From a virus: a stretch of 64,000 nt of DNA. Both the position numbers and the translations under genes were made by a program. The stretch covers positions 1 to 64,000 of IMG/VR virus record IMGVR_UViG_3300025099_000012, one strand, 5' to 3'. Shown piece by piece: positions 21,861 to 31,495 of this stretch (its first letter is position 1; each line of letters begins with the position of its first letter). Below the pieces are notes generated by a model. That model was not told the DNA's origin, searched no databases, and saw only the letters and a list, made by a program, of their open reading frames with translations.

Positions 21861-23936
21861 TCAACGCCCACGTGCAGTTTTAAAGGGATGCTCAGCTACG
21901 GCGTAATATACATAAGTGACACCAGATTGGTTAAACCTAGCATTAGTATTTCTCACCTTAAATCCATTTGAAAGAATGTCAGTATTGTATGCACTGTTAG
22001 TAAATTCTTCTTGGCTTGTATTAGCCTTGATAAGAAGGCTGCTTACATTAAAGGCTGCTCGTGCTGTGTCAAGGATGACCCAATCTTCACCAGAAATGCT
22101 AGATGCTTTTAATAAAATAAATGCGGGACGAAAATTTGTATTTACAAAAACGCCGTCGCTCGATCCATTGCCGATGTACGAACCCACTGCTGAATATGAA
22201 TTTACGGGGGCGATGCAGTAATTAATAAATGTCATACCATTGTCCATATAATGACCATGGTAAAGGCTAAAAGTAGTGCTATTTACCGAATAGTAATCAG
22301 TAGCAGATGCCCCAGTTACTGCAGCACTTGTATCATCTAAAACAAGTTTTATAATGGCACCTGTGGCATTAGTATGAGTCAACCAGCTGCCAGTGCCGTC
22401 TCTTCTTTTTGTAATCACTAATGAAGGTGTGGTGTTAAGTCCATGTCCAATACTTTGCATTCCATAAGAACCGCCAGCCGTAAATGAAACAATCGAGAAC
22501 CCAGCACTTGGGTTGGCTCTTACGCTTGAAGCAATGCTGCCGTCGTTGTTAGTTACCGTCGATGTTCCGGCGTCCCACGCCCAACCAACGTATGACTGCC
22601 CAGAAGCATTTGTCTGATTAGCTGACCCTGTTAACGTAAAACCATTAGAGTCAAAAGACCCAATTGCAGGATCATTGGTCTTTTCAGCACCAGTATTGCT
22701 TGATTCCAGTGCTTTTGTAACACCTCTTATTTCATCAAATAAAGCATGTGCATTGGCGTCATTACGTCGTTTCAACCATAAAAAATCTGGCGAGAATCCA
22801 AGCCCCGTTTGTGCATTAGTTCCACTATTGCCCGTATATAACTTCGTATCAAAATACTGACTGCCATCCGCAATCGTTGGGGTCGGTAAGTTTGCGGTGC
22901 ATACGGCCTTGTGTCCAGTGTTTGGAGTGCCGCTGAATGGTCGCTGTCCAAAATTATATGAGCCTGCAGCACTTGTAAAATTCGCTGCTGTCCCATCCCA
23001 GTTATAACCAGTCGTACCAATTTCGTAATACCATTGGCCAGATCCTGGAATAATTGTTGGCAGATCACTGCTGCCACTCGCATCTAGATTCCCATTCGTC
23101 AACGTAGAATGACCAGCGTGCAATGGGTTTAACGTTGCAAAATTGTTAGTTGGGGTGTCAGTTAAGCTGTCGTTGCCTACACCTGCAGTAATACTAAGAT
23201 TGTTAGGAGTAAAATTGTTGCTATTTCCAGAAGTATCTTTTCCTAATGTTGTTGCAGTTGCAGCGCTGTTATCTGCAAACAAAAGTCTAAAACCATTTGT
23301 TCCGAACGTTAGGCTAGCAGTATCAATAGCTTGCCACACACCGTTATCGTCAGTCTCACCAAAATCTGTGGGTGCTAATGCTTGACCATCGATGAAGTGG
23401 GTATCAGCTAAGTAAAAACTACTGTAACTATATGCAGGACTATATGCAAATGTATGAGGGACCGTACTGTTGACTAAACTGTCAAGATTTTGACTTGGAT
23501 AGGTTGACGTACTAAAATTAGTATGTTGAACACCATTGACATAAATTTTAATTCGGTCTGCACTAGTAGATTGCGTCGAATCAAATGATACTAAAAAATG
23601 ATACCAAGCAGAAGGGTCTCTGAATAATGCTGTAGTTTTTACTCGCCATACCCAAGATCCTGTATATGATTGCACCCACAATTCACCATCATTAATTCTA
23701 ATAGAAAAATCGTTTGATCCGCTTGTGCCTCCATTAAATATATTAGCTTCTGTATCATCTACGATTTTTACCCAACCACTCCATGTCCACGTCTTGCGAT
23801 TACCTGCAGAACTTGGGGTTCTATTTAAGTACGCAGAATCTCCTGAGTTAAACCTAAGACTACGTGCGATCTCGTAGACACCAGCGCCTCCTTGTCCAGA
23901 GGCACCAGCAAGTATATTACTTCCTACAAAACTCAT
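21861..23936 (-). CDS. tail fibre/adhesin with ConA-like (LamG) lectin domain
   Basis: This 691-residue protein has a N-terminal domain (about 25-220) that is a laminin-G/concanavalin-type jelly roll: LRFNSGDSAYLNRTPSS, TWSGWVKI, WYHFLVSFDS, IKIYVNGVQ. It is followed by a SPRY-like region (WYYEIGTTG) and repeated beta modules with GLGFSPDFLWLKRR, QSYVGWAWDAG, FSIVSFTAGG, SLVITKRR and WVILDTAR. This succession is typical of marine phage adhesins that bind surface glycans. It overlaps the upstream fibre gene by 4 nt. Confidence 0.8.
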   Translation of the reverse strand: MSFVGSNILAGASGQGGAGVYEIARSLRFNSGDSAYLNRTPSSAGNRKTWTWSGWVKIVDDTEANIFNGGTSGSNDFSIRINDGELWVQSYTGSWVWRVKTTALFRDPSAWYHFLVSFDSTQSTSADRIKIYVNGVQHTNFSTSTYPSQNLDSLVNSTVPHTFAYSPAYSYSSFYLADTHFIDGQALAPTDFGETDDNGVWQAIDTASLTFGTNGFRLLFADNSAATATTLGKDTSGNSNNFTPNNLSITAGVGNDSLTDTPTNNFATLNPLHAGHSTLTNGNLDASGSSDLPTIIPGSGQWYYEIGTTGYNWDGTAANFTSAAGSYNFGQRPFSGTPNTGHKAVCTANLPTPTIADGSQYFDTKLYTGNSGTNAQTGLGFSPDFLWLKRRNDANAHALFDEIRGVTKALESSNTGAEKTNDPAIGSFDSNGFTLTGSANQTNASGQSYVGWAWDAGTSTVTNNDGSIASSVRANPSAGFSIVSFTAGGSYGMQSIGHGLNTTPSLVITKRRDGTGSWLTHTNATGAIIKLVLDDTSAAVTGASATDYYSVNSTTFSLYHGHYMDNGMTFINYCIAPVNSYSAVGSYIGNGSSDGVFVNTNFRPAFILLKASSISGEDWVILDTARAAFNVSSLLIKANTSQEEFTNSAYNTDILSNGFKVRNTNARFNQSGVTYVYYAVAEHPFKTARGR

Positions 23937-24373
23937 GAGTAATTAAGGGTAGCGACGGCTTGAATAGATGTAGAGCTACGAACGATGTAATCAATACGAT
24001 CTGTCTCATTAGCTCCAGTTGAAAGTGTGGGTGCGCTTCCGCCTATCCAATCCCAATAAGAACCCCACGCGGCTGTACGACTGCCTGTCCCATCCTGTGT
24101 AATAAAAATCGAACCTGATTGACCAGCAGTAATGTTTGTTGGATTTGCAATTGTACGATTGCCACCAAGAACTACGACGTAATTATTCGAGTCGTTTAAG
24201 TTGGGAGTAATTGTTGCTCCGTCCGTCAATGTTGTAATTTCTGCACGCTGTCCAGCTGTCCATGTGTTTGCAGTTGACAGTGACACACCTGAAATAGTAG
24301 AAACAGATAGCTCTACATCACTACCACTATTGTCATAAACTAAGGTATCAACTTTAATTTTCCCGTAAGCCAT
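23933..24373 (-). CDS. short tail fibre protein
   Basis: This 146-residue protein begins AYGKIKVDTLVYDNSGSDVE, a recurrent N-terminus of cyanophage and pelagiphage fibre proteins. A beta-rich C-terminal region follows (VVVLGGNRTIANPTN, GSIFITQDGTGSRT, WIGGSAPTLSTGAN). It forms a coupled fibre cluster with its neighbours. A promoter box lies 29 nt upstream. Confidence 0.7.
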   Translation of the reverse strand: MAYGKIKVDTLVYDNSGSDVELSVSTISGVSLSTANTWTAGQRAEITTLTDGATITPNLNDSNNYVVVLGGNRTIANPTNITAGQSGSIFITQDGTGSRTAAWGSYWDWIGGSAPTLSTGANETDRIDYIVRSSTSIQAVATLNYS

Positions 24374-24401
24374 AATTAACCACTAGGCATCATATCTCTA
24401 A

Positions 24402-24411
24402 ACCTATTGTA
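24402..24411 (-). promoter_or_regulatory. putative phage promoter -10 box
   Basis: The minus strand reads TACAATAGGT, 29 nt before the ATG at 24373. Confidence 0.5.
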
Positions 24412-24444
24412 GTAGATATAGTTTGCAATATAGTTTAGGTGAAA

Positions 24445-24714
24445 TTACAGAATACGGAAGGTCGAACTTGATGGAACTGTTACTACAACACCTGAATCAA
24501 TTGCGAGATCACCTACAGCGCCTGTGTTGGTATTAGCAGCGATGACCTTATTAATAGTAAGTACTGTTGGTGTCTCAAGGAATTGACCTTCAGTTCCTAC
24601 TGTTGATGTTCCAAGTGTTTTCCACTTTTCTCCATCATATGTATAGCGAATTCCGTTTCCAGCAACGAAAAGATCACCTGCACTTGGATTATTAGGAAAC
24701 TGAATGGCGGCCAT
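24445..24714 (-). CDS. short tail-fibre-like protein
   Basis: This 89-residue protein starts AAIQFPNNPSAGDLFVAGNG followed by YTYDGEKWKTLG, a common N-terminal attachment module in marine phage fibre proteins, and ends with a strand (VVVTVPSSSTFRIL) recurrent in such proteins. It likely attaches to or caps a longer fibre. Confidence 0.7.
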   Translation of the reverse strand: MAAIQFPNNPSAGDLFVAGNGIRYTYDGEKWKTLGTSTVGTEGQFLETPTVLTINKVIAANTNTGAVGDLAIDSGVVVTVPSSSTFRIL

Positions 24715-24773
24715 TATTGCACTCCCTGCAGGTCGATGACTTCATCAATGTATCTTTAGTATATCGAAATTTC

Positions 24774-24971
24774 TTACTCCCCTATATCTTTCGAGTCACT
24801 ATCTTCTGTGATTTGAACGCTTGCCGAAACTTTATCATCCTCAAACTCAATAGTATCTAGCAAGCTTTGTACAAGATTGACACTGAAAGCTAGAAGGGTG
24901 TTGTCACCACTTGCTCTAGCGGCGCCGAATGAATTAATAGCAGATATTAAATCTGTTTTTTTGCAAGGCAT
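24774..24971 (-). CDS. small hypothetical protein in fibre cluster
   Basis: It encodes 65 residues: KKTDLISAINSFGAARASG, helix QSLLDTIEF, and an acidic polar C-terminus. It lies between fibre genes and has a promoter-like box CACAATAGTT 12 nt upstream. Unknown; perhaps a fibre chaperone. Confidence 0.6.
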   Translation of the reverse strand: MPCKKTDLISAINSFGAARASGDNTLLAFSVNLVQSLLDTIEFEDDKVSASVQITEDSDSKDIGE

Positions 24972-24982
24972 TTATATTATTC

Positions 24983-24992
24983 AACTATTGTG
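24983..24992 (-). promoter_or_regulatory. putative phage promoter box (variant CACAATAGTT)
   Basis: The minus strand reads CACAATAGTT, 12 nt before the ATG at 24971. It differs from the main box only at its first base. Confidence 0.4.
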
Positions 24993-25013
24993 ATTCTACC
25001 CTATTTGCTTTGA

Positions 25014-27458
25014 TTAGACTGCAGCGACTGTCAGACTTCCTGCGTTACTAACAGTGATCCGATAGCGCGTACTATTTGGGGATCTGATAATAATTCCAGC
25101 ACCATCCCCATGGATTTCCAGCTTGTCCCCTGGTGTGGTCGTACCAATACCAAGGTTGCCTGACGTATCCCAGTTCGGACCACCAGTACTTAAGTAGTCT
25201 GGCGTCACAGATCCAACAGGGATGCCACCATTCCAACTGGGATTCCCCTCTACCCATTGGCTTGAGTCTGTATCTACGTAATAGATGTACGTTCTTCCTT
25301 CATCTGAGTCATACCATTGATCGCCTTCATTCGCTGATGACGGTGCAGAGGTGCCTACAAATGTTTGGCGGCTACCAACTGTTATCCAACTTCCGTCAGC
25401 TCGTAAGAATTTCTGTGTTCCCCCACCGGACGAGGGTACTAGTCCTTTCTCGCTTGAGGTGAATGTAGGCAACGCAACGCCAGTACCTGTACTAGATGTA
25501 ATCGTAGAAGTACTAGAGGTAAACCCTAGATTAGTTGCGGTTCCAGGTGGAGTGGCCCACGTGCCGTCTGCTCGTAGATAATTTGTAGTACCACCACCAG
25601 AAGCGCCAGTTAGTCCAGCAACGCTACTACTGAACAAAGGAAGTGTGGCATCTGTTCCAGTATCTGATTGAACCGTACGAGTAGAAGTGTTGTAAGAAAG
25701 GTTTGTTACTCCAGTAAAGGAAGCACTGGTATTAATAGTGATATCAGCTGAGCCGTCAAAACTTGCTGAACCTGTCAAGTCTCCTGTAAGTGATATCGTT
25801 CTTGCTGTTTCAAGTGTTGTTGCTGTTGACGCATTTCCAATTAATGCAGCAGTGATATTACGAGCTATAAAATCCCCCGACGCATCACGTGAAACAATTG
25901 CACTAGCAGAGTTTAAGTTCGTCGCTGTTGTTGCAGAGTTTGCAACCTTACCTGCTGTTGTAAGTGTTGCAAGATACGTATCTACAATCTGTGTTCCTTG
26001 CCAAACACCTGTACTAATTGTTCCTAGTCCAGTCAAGCTAGACCCAGTAACTCCACTTCCTAGAGACGAAGTGCTTAATACTTCTGTACCATTTATATAA
26101 AATGCTTTGCCAGATACCAAATTGAAGTGCTCACTCGATGTCCACGCATCTGTACTATCCACCCATAGCAAGGTTTTGTCCGTAGTACCTTTTAACGTAA
26201 TTCCACCATTATTTGCAGTTACATCCGTTGGTGAGCTGACCACACCTAATTGAATATTTCCGTCCTTGATGGTGACGATGTTTGCATCAAGCGATACTGT
26301 TGAACCTGTTACAGTCAAGTTACCTGCAACATTTACATTGGCATCAAATGTACTTATACCAGTGACATCTAAGGTTCCAGGTATATCTATATTTGATGAC
26401 CACTCGACACCAGTGCCTCCTGCATCTGTTTGCAGCAACTGATTTGAGCTTCCATCAGCTAGTTTACTAACAGCAATTTCAGCCGATCCACTAATATCTG
26501 CGTTGACAATACTACCATCAATAATATTGCTGGAGTTAACGGTGACATTACTTGGCAAGGCACCTGCAGCAATGTCAGTTGTGGCTACACCTCCCGCAAT
26601 TCCAGAGGAAGTAATTGTTATACCAGCAGGGAGTGCGCCAGTTCCAAGCTTGGTTAATGTTATAGCCGCTGTTGAACTTATGTCTGCATCGGCAATTGTC
26701 CCATCAACAATATTTGCACTAGCCACTGTAATTCCAGTAGGCAGAGCACCTGTGGCTAACTTTGATAAACCAATTGCAGCACTGCTATTAATATCTGAGT
26801 TTTGAATGGTGCCATCAGCGATCATCGCTCCTGTGATTGTTCCTGAATCACCAGTGCTCACCAAAGTACCAGTCGTATCAGGCAGTGACAGAACTCTATC
26901 AGCTGTTGGTTCAATAACAGTTAAACGAATCTCATGTGCGTTTGCATTAGCACCTTCAAAAACAACCTTACCGTTATTCAAATAGATGTCGGATGCGTTT
27001 AGGTTTACACCTGCATTCAGGATAAGATTTCCTGTCATCGTGTCACCGTTTGAATTCACATAACGGTCATCTAATGTTCCACTTTGATGATTTAGGTTAG
27101 ATGGATCAGGAATTAAACTTGTATCGAATTTTTCTGTACTTGCATCTACCCACTGTGTAGTACTGCCGTTGTTGTAGTAATAGTACAGACGGTTGTCGTC
27201 AGTATCAAAATATAGATTCCCTGCTACTAGTCCAGAGGGTGGTGTTGAGGCAGCTTGAATAGCCGCTTCATACCCAGTAAACGATAAGTTGGCTTTTCCT
27301 GCAATGCGTACAATATTTCCGGCACTATCTTTAATGAAAATTGCGGGGTCTGATGAATTGAAGTTTACAGCAATTTCACCGTCCAGCATATTGGCAGATG
27401 TAGGCTGCTTAGCTGCACCACTGTCTAAAACATTAGAGTGCTTTAATTGAATTTTCAT
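25014..27458 (-). CDS. long tail fibre with internal repeats
   Basis: This 814-residue, Ser/Thr/Ala/Gly-rich, beta-structured protein has an N-terminus (KIQLKHSNVLDSGAAKQPT, GEIAVNF, YYYNNGSTTQWVD) typical of cyanophage fibre proteins. Residues about 210-345 carry three to four repeats of a roughly 38-residue unit with the consensus DGTI-x-x-x-DI-x-x-x-AAI and GALPxGITV. The C-terminus has paired units (GTNYLRADGTWATPP, QKFLRADGSWITV) and SQWVEGNPSWNGG. Probable host-recognition fibre. Confidence 0.8.
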   Translation of the reverse strand: MKIQLKHSNVLDSGAAKQPTSANMLDGEIAVNFNSSDPAIFIKDSAGNIVRIAGKANLSFTGYEAAIQAASTPPSGLVAGNLYFDTDDNRLYYYYNNGSTTQWVDASTEKFDTSLIPDPSNLNHQSGTLDDRYVNSNGDTMTGNLILNAGVNLNASDIYLNNGKVVFEGANANAHEIRLTVIEPTADRVLSLPDTTGTLVSTGDSGTITGAMIADGTIQNSDINSSAAIGLSKLATGALPTGITVASANIVDGTIADADISSTAAITLTKLGTGALPAGITITSSGIAGGVATTDIAAGALPSNVTVNSSNIIDGSIVNADISGSAEIAVSKLADGSSNQLLQTDAGGTGVEWSSNIDIPGTLDVTGISTFDANVNVAGNLTVTGSTVSLDANIVTIKDGNIQLGVVSSPTDVTANNGGITLKGTTDKTLLWVDSTDAWTSSEHFNLVSGKAFYINGTEVLSTSSLGSGVTGSSLTGLGTISTGVWQGTQIVDTYLATLTTAGKVANSATTATNLNSASAIVSRDASGDFIARNITAALIGNASTATTLETARTISLTGDLTGSASFDGSADITINTSASFTGVTNLSYNTSTRTVQSDTGTDATLPLFSSSVAGLTGASGGGTTNYLRADGTWATPPGTATNLGFTSSTSTITSSTGTGVALPTFTSSEKGLVPSSGGGTQKFLRADGSWITVGSRQTFVGTSAPSSANEGDQWYDSDEGRTYIYYVDTDSSQWVEGNPSWNGGIPVGSVTPDYLSTGGPNWDTSGNLGIGTTTPGDKLEIHGDGAGIIIRSPNSTRYRITVSNAGSLTVAAV

Positions 27459-27490
27459 CGATAAACGCCCTAGACTATCTTCTTGATATA

Positions 27491-27500
27491 TCTATTTTAG
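27491..27500 (-). promoter_or_regulatory. putative phage promoter box (variant TAAAATAGA)
   Basis: The minus strand reads CTAAAATAGA, 33 nt before the long fibre gene start at 27458. Confidence 0.4.
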
Positions 27501-27727
27501 CTATTATCCCCTGTTGTTTCTTCTTTAATCATTTGACTTAAATTTGCATGGATCTGTTCTTTCAAAATAGTTCCTAGCAAATGTTGATATGTCATGAGTA
27601 ATCGTGTTGTTTCCTTCAAGCTCGTTTGCAATGATTTCACATCACTGCATGAATCAATCTCATCAGTAATTACACGTAAACTTAGCACCTTCTCTAGTGG
27701 TAATGCATAGTCTTCCGGCTTGAACAT
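27497..27727 (-). CDS. small helical hypothetical protein
   Basis: It encodes 76 residues, largely helical (LEKVLSLRVITDEIDSC, LKETTRLLMTYQHLL). Located between the 627-residue virion protein and the long fibre. No family recognised; could be an assembly factor. Confidence 0.6.
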   Translation of the reverse strand: MFKPEDYALPLEKVLSLRVITDEIDSCSDVKSLQTSLKETTRLLMTYQHLLGTILKEQIHANLSQMIKEETTGDNS

Positions 27728-27776
27728 AGACTATCCCTATTTATAATCTTCCTCTTTAGATTAGCGTACTATAAAA

Positions 27777-29660
27777 TTACTTGCTGTCAAACACCATATA
27801 TGCGGTCTTCGTTGAATCTAGATTTAATCCCTTTGATAGTGAGAATACAATCTCTGATATTGATATTCCGGTTCTTGTATATGATTTATTAAAGTTTGCA
27901 TAGGAAGCGTCAATCTCCTTCTCTAGTTTCTCGTCAAACAATGCCCTGACTTCAGCAGTCGGATATTTATTAGGTTCTTTAACTCTGATGTCATCATTGA
28001 ACATTGAAGCAACAGCGTGTTTGCATAGCTTGAAACTTAATCGATGTGATTCTGATTCCCAGCTGCTAACCTTACCTGCTGCCTGTGACTGACCTGATAT
28101 TCCATAATCATCTTGGCCTTGCGCTGTGGGTAGTGGATAGCGCAACTGTCTATTAGTTTTACGTTTACTTGGATCTTGATTTGACTGAGGCATCGACAAT
28201 AATGCCTGAGAATGATTAGGGCAACTGCAGGTATATGAGTTTGCTGGTGTTAACGCTGTACCTAAACCGAACACCTCATCCATCCATGGATCCACATCGG
28301 TATCAAGGTTTGTCCACTTAGTGTCTGTTGTAAATGTCTTTGCAAAACTATTGTCGGAGAATACCAATATTGATCCATCCAGCAGGTCAGGGTATAAGTT
28401 TATTTCTGCAGCATATGGGACTGCTTCATAGATCAAATTATTATTGACTATGTCAGCCTTACGAATTACAAAAGGAAGTATTGAATATGATATATTCTGC
28501 ACTTTTGGGGCTATAAAATCTCCTGTAATATAGATGCCTGGAAAATACTTTTGATAATCCGACTTTCTAAATGCATACGATCCTTTTACGGTATATGTAG
28601 CATTAGAGGTTGTAAAAATAGTTGGAAGGGATGTAAGATCGAGCATTGCTGGGGGCAATTCGTTTACGCCTTGATCTAGTGCCACTAATGACTTAGCCGA
28701 TTCCTGCTCTTCTATTGTTAACTCAAAGAAGTAATCATCGTCCAGATACACTGCTGAATCTAGATTTGAAATAGCTTTTTCTATAAAGAAATTAGTTATG
28801 TAAGTAATCTTGCCGTCTAGTAAGCTTGGGTTATTTAGTATGTCAAGTGTTTCTGCTTGTCTCGTTTGTGAGTTAATTCCTTGGTTAGGTACGAATGTTC
28901 CTGAGTTCTGAGTAACTGCTACATCACTTACAGGTATGCTCACTGATACTGTTGTGAGATTTCGAGTTAAATTGATCGCATTCGACAGTTCCCTTGTTAA
29001 TGTTTTTCCATTAAAAATACTTGGCAACCCGCTTGACGTTAGTACGTTTTTAAGTGTGGCTTCAGTTCTACCATTTTGTGTCAACGGTCCGTCAGAAATT
29101 CGTTCCCCAATCAGCTGTGGTAAAAGAAATTTATTTGTTGCGTCAGGAGTGATGACTACGTGTATTTCTCTATTTGCTTTATTTACTGGATAAGCAACAA
29201 CATCATTCTGAACCGATGTTATGGATCCTAAGTTTTTATACTCCTGAATTTTCTTTATGACATAGTACGTGTTTGTGTCAGCGTTAGCCGTTGGGTATTC
29301 GTATCCTGTGTATGTATTGTCAATTTCATAGCTCTTACCTTTGAACAAGGTAGAAGTAATTACTGCCTTTTTAAATGGCTGATTCGTAGAGCTTTTAGGT
29401 AGACCGGGGTCATACGACGTATCTTTGACCTTAAGGTCGTTCCATCCAGCATTGCTATATATCTCAAACCCCTTACGCCACTTCACCCAGTCACTATCTA
29501 AGTTCCACTTCTCAATTACTGATCGTTGGACCACTGAGCCGAACTGGCGATCACCTGGATAATATCCAGCAGCACCTGTTCCCTTACCTTTATCCAGTCG
29601 TCCAAATCCTTTAAACGCAAATGACTCTGTCGTACCAAAGCCATTCTGCTTCCTAGGCAT
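27777..29660 (-). CDS. large virion (tail/nozzle candidate) protein with SWIM-like zinc motif
   Basis: This 627-residue protein starts at ATG 29660, overlapping the previous TGA. It is beta-rich throughout. Near residues 480-560 it has CSCPNH then, after about 60 residues, CKHAV: a C-x-C...C-x-H arrangement as in SWIM zinc fingers, with RRxxNRQLRYPLP between. The first residues (FAFKGFGRLDKGKG) are basic. It is the largest protein between the neck-like proteins and the fibres, so a tail nozzle or hub is plausible. The family is not recognised. Confidence 0.65.
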   Translation of the reverse strand: MPRKQNGFGTTESFAFKGFGRLDKGKGTGAAGYYPGDRQFGSVVQRSVIEKWNLDSDWVKWRKGFEIYSNAGWNDLKVKDTSYDPGLPKSSTNQPFKKAVITSTLFKGKSYEIDNTYTGYEYPTANADTNTYYVIKKIQEYKNLGSITSVQNDVVAYPVNKANREIHVVITPDATNKFLLPQLIGERISDGPLTQNGRTEATLKNVLTSSGLPSIFNGKTLTRELSNAINLTRNLTTVSVSIPVSDVAVTQNSGTFVPNQGINSQTRQAETLDILNNPSLLDGKITYITNFFIEKAISNLDSAVYLDDDYFFELTIEEQESAKSLVALDQGVNELPPAMLDLTSLPTIFTTSNATYTVKGSYAFRKSDYQKYFPGIYITGDFIAPKVQNISYSILPFVIRKADIVNNNLIYEAVPYAAEINLYPDLLDGSILVFSDNSFAKTFTTDTKWTNLDTDVDPWMDEVFGLGTALTPANSYTCSCPNHSQALLSMPQSNQDPSKRKTNRQLRYPLPTAQGQDDYGISGQSQAAGKVSSWESESHRLSFKLCKHAVASMFNDDIRVKEPNKYPTAEVRALFDEKLEKEIDASYANFNKSYTRTGISISEIVFSLSKGLNLDSTKTAYMVFDSK

Positions 29661-30169
29661 CAATAGAATCCGCCGTGCACCCCAAGCAATGGTGCCGCTG
29701 TAGCTGTGTCATTAGCACTTTGCTTCTTGACTGCTGCCCACAGAGCCTTGCCCTTAGGAATGTATAAGGCTTGGAATTGAGTTCCAATTACAATACTTGA
29801 GTCTGTAGAACCAACCCCTGGTACTGGATTCAATACAAACGGCATTCCTCCATACACAGTTTTTGATCCTTCTGTAGTAGCTCCATTGAAGGTGCCCAGG
29901 AAGGCTGCTTGAGATGGAATCAAGATATCCCTAGCAGTAGATAAATACATGTTGACTGTATATGCAGTATTGGTCTGCCTTGCCAATGTATAGATCTCAC
30001 CAATGATGGCCCCGTCATTTGTAGTGCAGTCAACGATTAGCTTGGCTCCGTTCGAACCACCAATAGAGATAACAGATGTCTGCTCAACTGTTGCACCGGC
30101 AAGGTCAACAATATTATGCAGTACGTTATCAACTAGTAGCGGTTGCTTATTAGTAGATGTAGAAGCCAT
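29660..30169 (-). CDS. virion protein, beta-sandwich
   Basis: This 169-residue, beta-strand-rich protein (GGSNGAKLIVDCTTND, YTLARQTNTAYTVNMYLS, IGTQFQALYIPKG) ends LLGVHGGFY. It overlaps both neighbours by 1-3 nt. The composition and coupled position argue for a structural component (tail tube-like or adaptor); no family is recognised. Confidence 0.65.
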   Translation of the reverse strand: MASTSTNKQPLLVDNVLHNIVDLAGATVEQTSVISIGGSNGAKLIVDCTTNDGAIIGEIYTLARQTNTAYTVNMYLSTARDILIPSQAAFLGTFNGATTEGSKTVYGGMPFVLNPVPGVGSTDSSIVIGTQFQALYIPKGKALWAAVKKQSANDTATAAPLLGVHGGFY

Positions 30170-30654
30170 TATGCATTACCTTTGTTTGATTTACCTTTCT
30201 TGGCAATTGTAGTTTTAGTGCTGCCAGGAACCATTGCCATTGGATCAGGCATCATTGCTGGTTGACCAGTTAGTCCCATAGCGCTCTGTGGTTTACCCGT
30301 CATCGCAGGATGTGAATTGATTCCCACTGTGGCCAAATAATCTTGTGGTGCAAACATTGTTTGGTTATTTTTCAATGGCTTCACTTCTGTGCGACTTACC
30401 AATGTGGGGTCAATTGCATTTGCACCTAGTTGAGGTGCATTGACAAGACCCTTGTCTTGATACGTAAATTTATTGACAGTCATTGCATTTGGACCCTGAG
30501 GCATAGCACTAAACTGTGGTCCAAAGCTAACAACATTGTCTGGGTTGTTATTCTGTGTTGTTGGATCCCCAGGTGTCACTGACATGTTCATTGACAACAT
30601 TGCCCGTTTTGGGTCCAGGTTAATTGAGTTCTGTTGTGCTTTACTTAGAGCCAT
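30169..30654 (-). CDS. hypothetical virion protein, Met/Gln/Asn-rich
   Basis: It encodes 161 residues from ATG 30654. It is unusually rich in Met, Asn, Gln and Pro (QPAMMPDPMAMVPG) and ends in a Lys-rich tail. Low predicted secondary structure suggests an extended or disordered protein that is packed in the virion or acts as scaffold. Function unknown. Confidence 0.6.
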   Translation of the reverse strand: MALSKAQQNSINLDPKRAMLSMNMSVTPGDPTTQNNNPDNVVSFGPQFSAMPQGPNAMTVNKFTYQDKGLVNAPQLGANAIDPTLVSRTEVKPLKNNQTMFAPQDYLATVGINSHPAMTGKPQSAMGLTGQPAMMPDPMAMVPGSTKTTIAKKGKSNKGNA

Positions 30655-30656
30655 TA

Positions 30657-30962
30657 TCAAATCCTCGTTGTTTGTTGACGATCATTGTTGCCATCATCTG
30701 AATTACCAACAGCATTCCGATACATAGCAAGCTTCCTGTCTAGAGCATCTGAAGCCATATCATTTTGTTCCTGAGCTTCAGGTTGAGGTTTTTCAAACCT
30801 TGCGTCAGGCATGGGTTCTCCAGTGTTGATTTCTGGTTGTACTCCACCAACAAAGGGGTTACCATCTGCTTGCGCACGAGCTTGCTTAAGTCTCATCTGA
30901 TAGTCATCTTCCTGACTATTCATGGTAATTTTAGGAGCACCGTGTGTATTTACGGCATGCAT
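30657..30962 (-). CDS. small hypothetical virion-cluster protein
   Basis: It encodes 101 polar residues, with a helix (SQEDDYQMRLKQARAQADG) and a Pro/Glu-rich middle. It is preceded by a promoter-like box (TAGAATAGT) at about 30985-30994. Unknown. Confidence 0.6.
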   Translation of the reverse strand: MHAVNTHGAPKITMNSQEDDYQMRLKQARAQADGNPFVGGVQPEINTGEPMPDARFEKPQPEAQEQNDMASDALDRKLAMYRNAVGNSDDGNNDRQQTTRI

Positions 30963-30984
30963 AGTTTTATGGTTTAAATCCTAA

Positions 30985-30994
30985 GACTATTCTA
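30985..30994 (-). promoter_or_regulatory. putative phage promoter box (variant TAGAATAGT)
   Basis: The minus strand reads GTAGAATAGT, 23 nt before the gene start at 30962. Confidence 0.4.
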
Positions 30995-30997
30995 CAC

Positions 30998-31495
30998 TTA
31001 ACACCAACTTGTGCTTAGCATCATTCGAGTTCCCACTGCTGTATCTGCTGGACCTGGAACTGCCAAGATAAACTCTGCACCAGCACGTTCAAATGCATAA
31101 CGACGTACTTCTGGTCTCCGGTAGTTTGGAACGTATAAACTCTCAGCTAATCGATCGATTTCTCGTAGATAGATTTCACGGAAATAATCGTCACCTTTTA
31201 AGGGATCTGATGTTTGAATTGTACGTTCAACATCACCTGAAATAATTTCTTGTCTTGACGGATTTAGCGTCCGGCTGCCGCCTGCATCGAAGTAGTCATC
31301 TGGAATGGCTGCACTTGCACGCCACGCAATGTCACACCGTTTAATGTGATAGACAATTTGCTCATACCAGTAGTTGTCTGGAATAAGAGCCATGGCCTCT
31401 TCTAGGCGTGACCGATCTCCAGCAGGAATCTGTGCACCAGCATTGAACCCAAGATGAAATCTAGTTTTGGACTTTAGATAATCGTCTAGTTCCAT
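30998..31495 (-). CDS. putative head-tail adaptor (neck) protein
   Basis: This 165-residue protein is a helical bundle with conserved-looking blocks: HLGFNAGAQIPAGDRSRLEEAM, NYWYEQIVYHIKRCDIAWR, and FREIYLREIDRLAESLYV. All-helical proteins of this size between capsid and tail genes are usually head-completion/adaptor proteins. The identification is from size, fold and position only. Confidence 0.55.
   Translation of the reverse strand: MELDDYLKSKTRFHLGFNAGAQIPAGDRSRLEEAMALIPDNYWYEQIVYHIKRCDIAWRASAAIPDDYFDAGGSRTLNPSRQEIISGDVERTIQTSDPLKGDDYFREIYLREIDRLAESLYVPNYRRPEVRRYAFERAGAEFILAVPGPADTAVGTRMMLSTSWC

Noticed and set aside
25014-27458. Open frames on the plus strand across the fibre genes, such as 25738-26100 and 26503-26805
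   Set aside because: They are complementary shadows of the repetitive fibre gene with Val/Ala/Pro-rich products and no ribosome sites.
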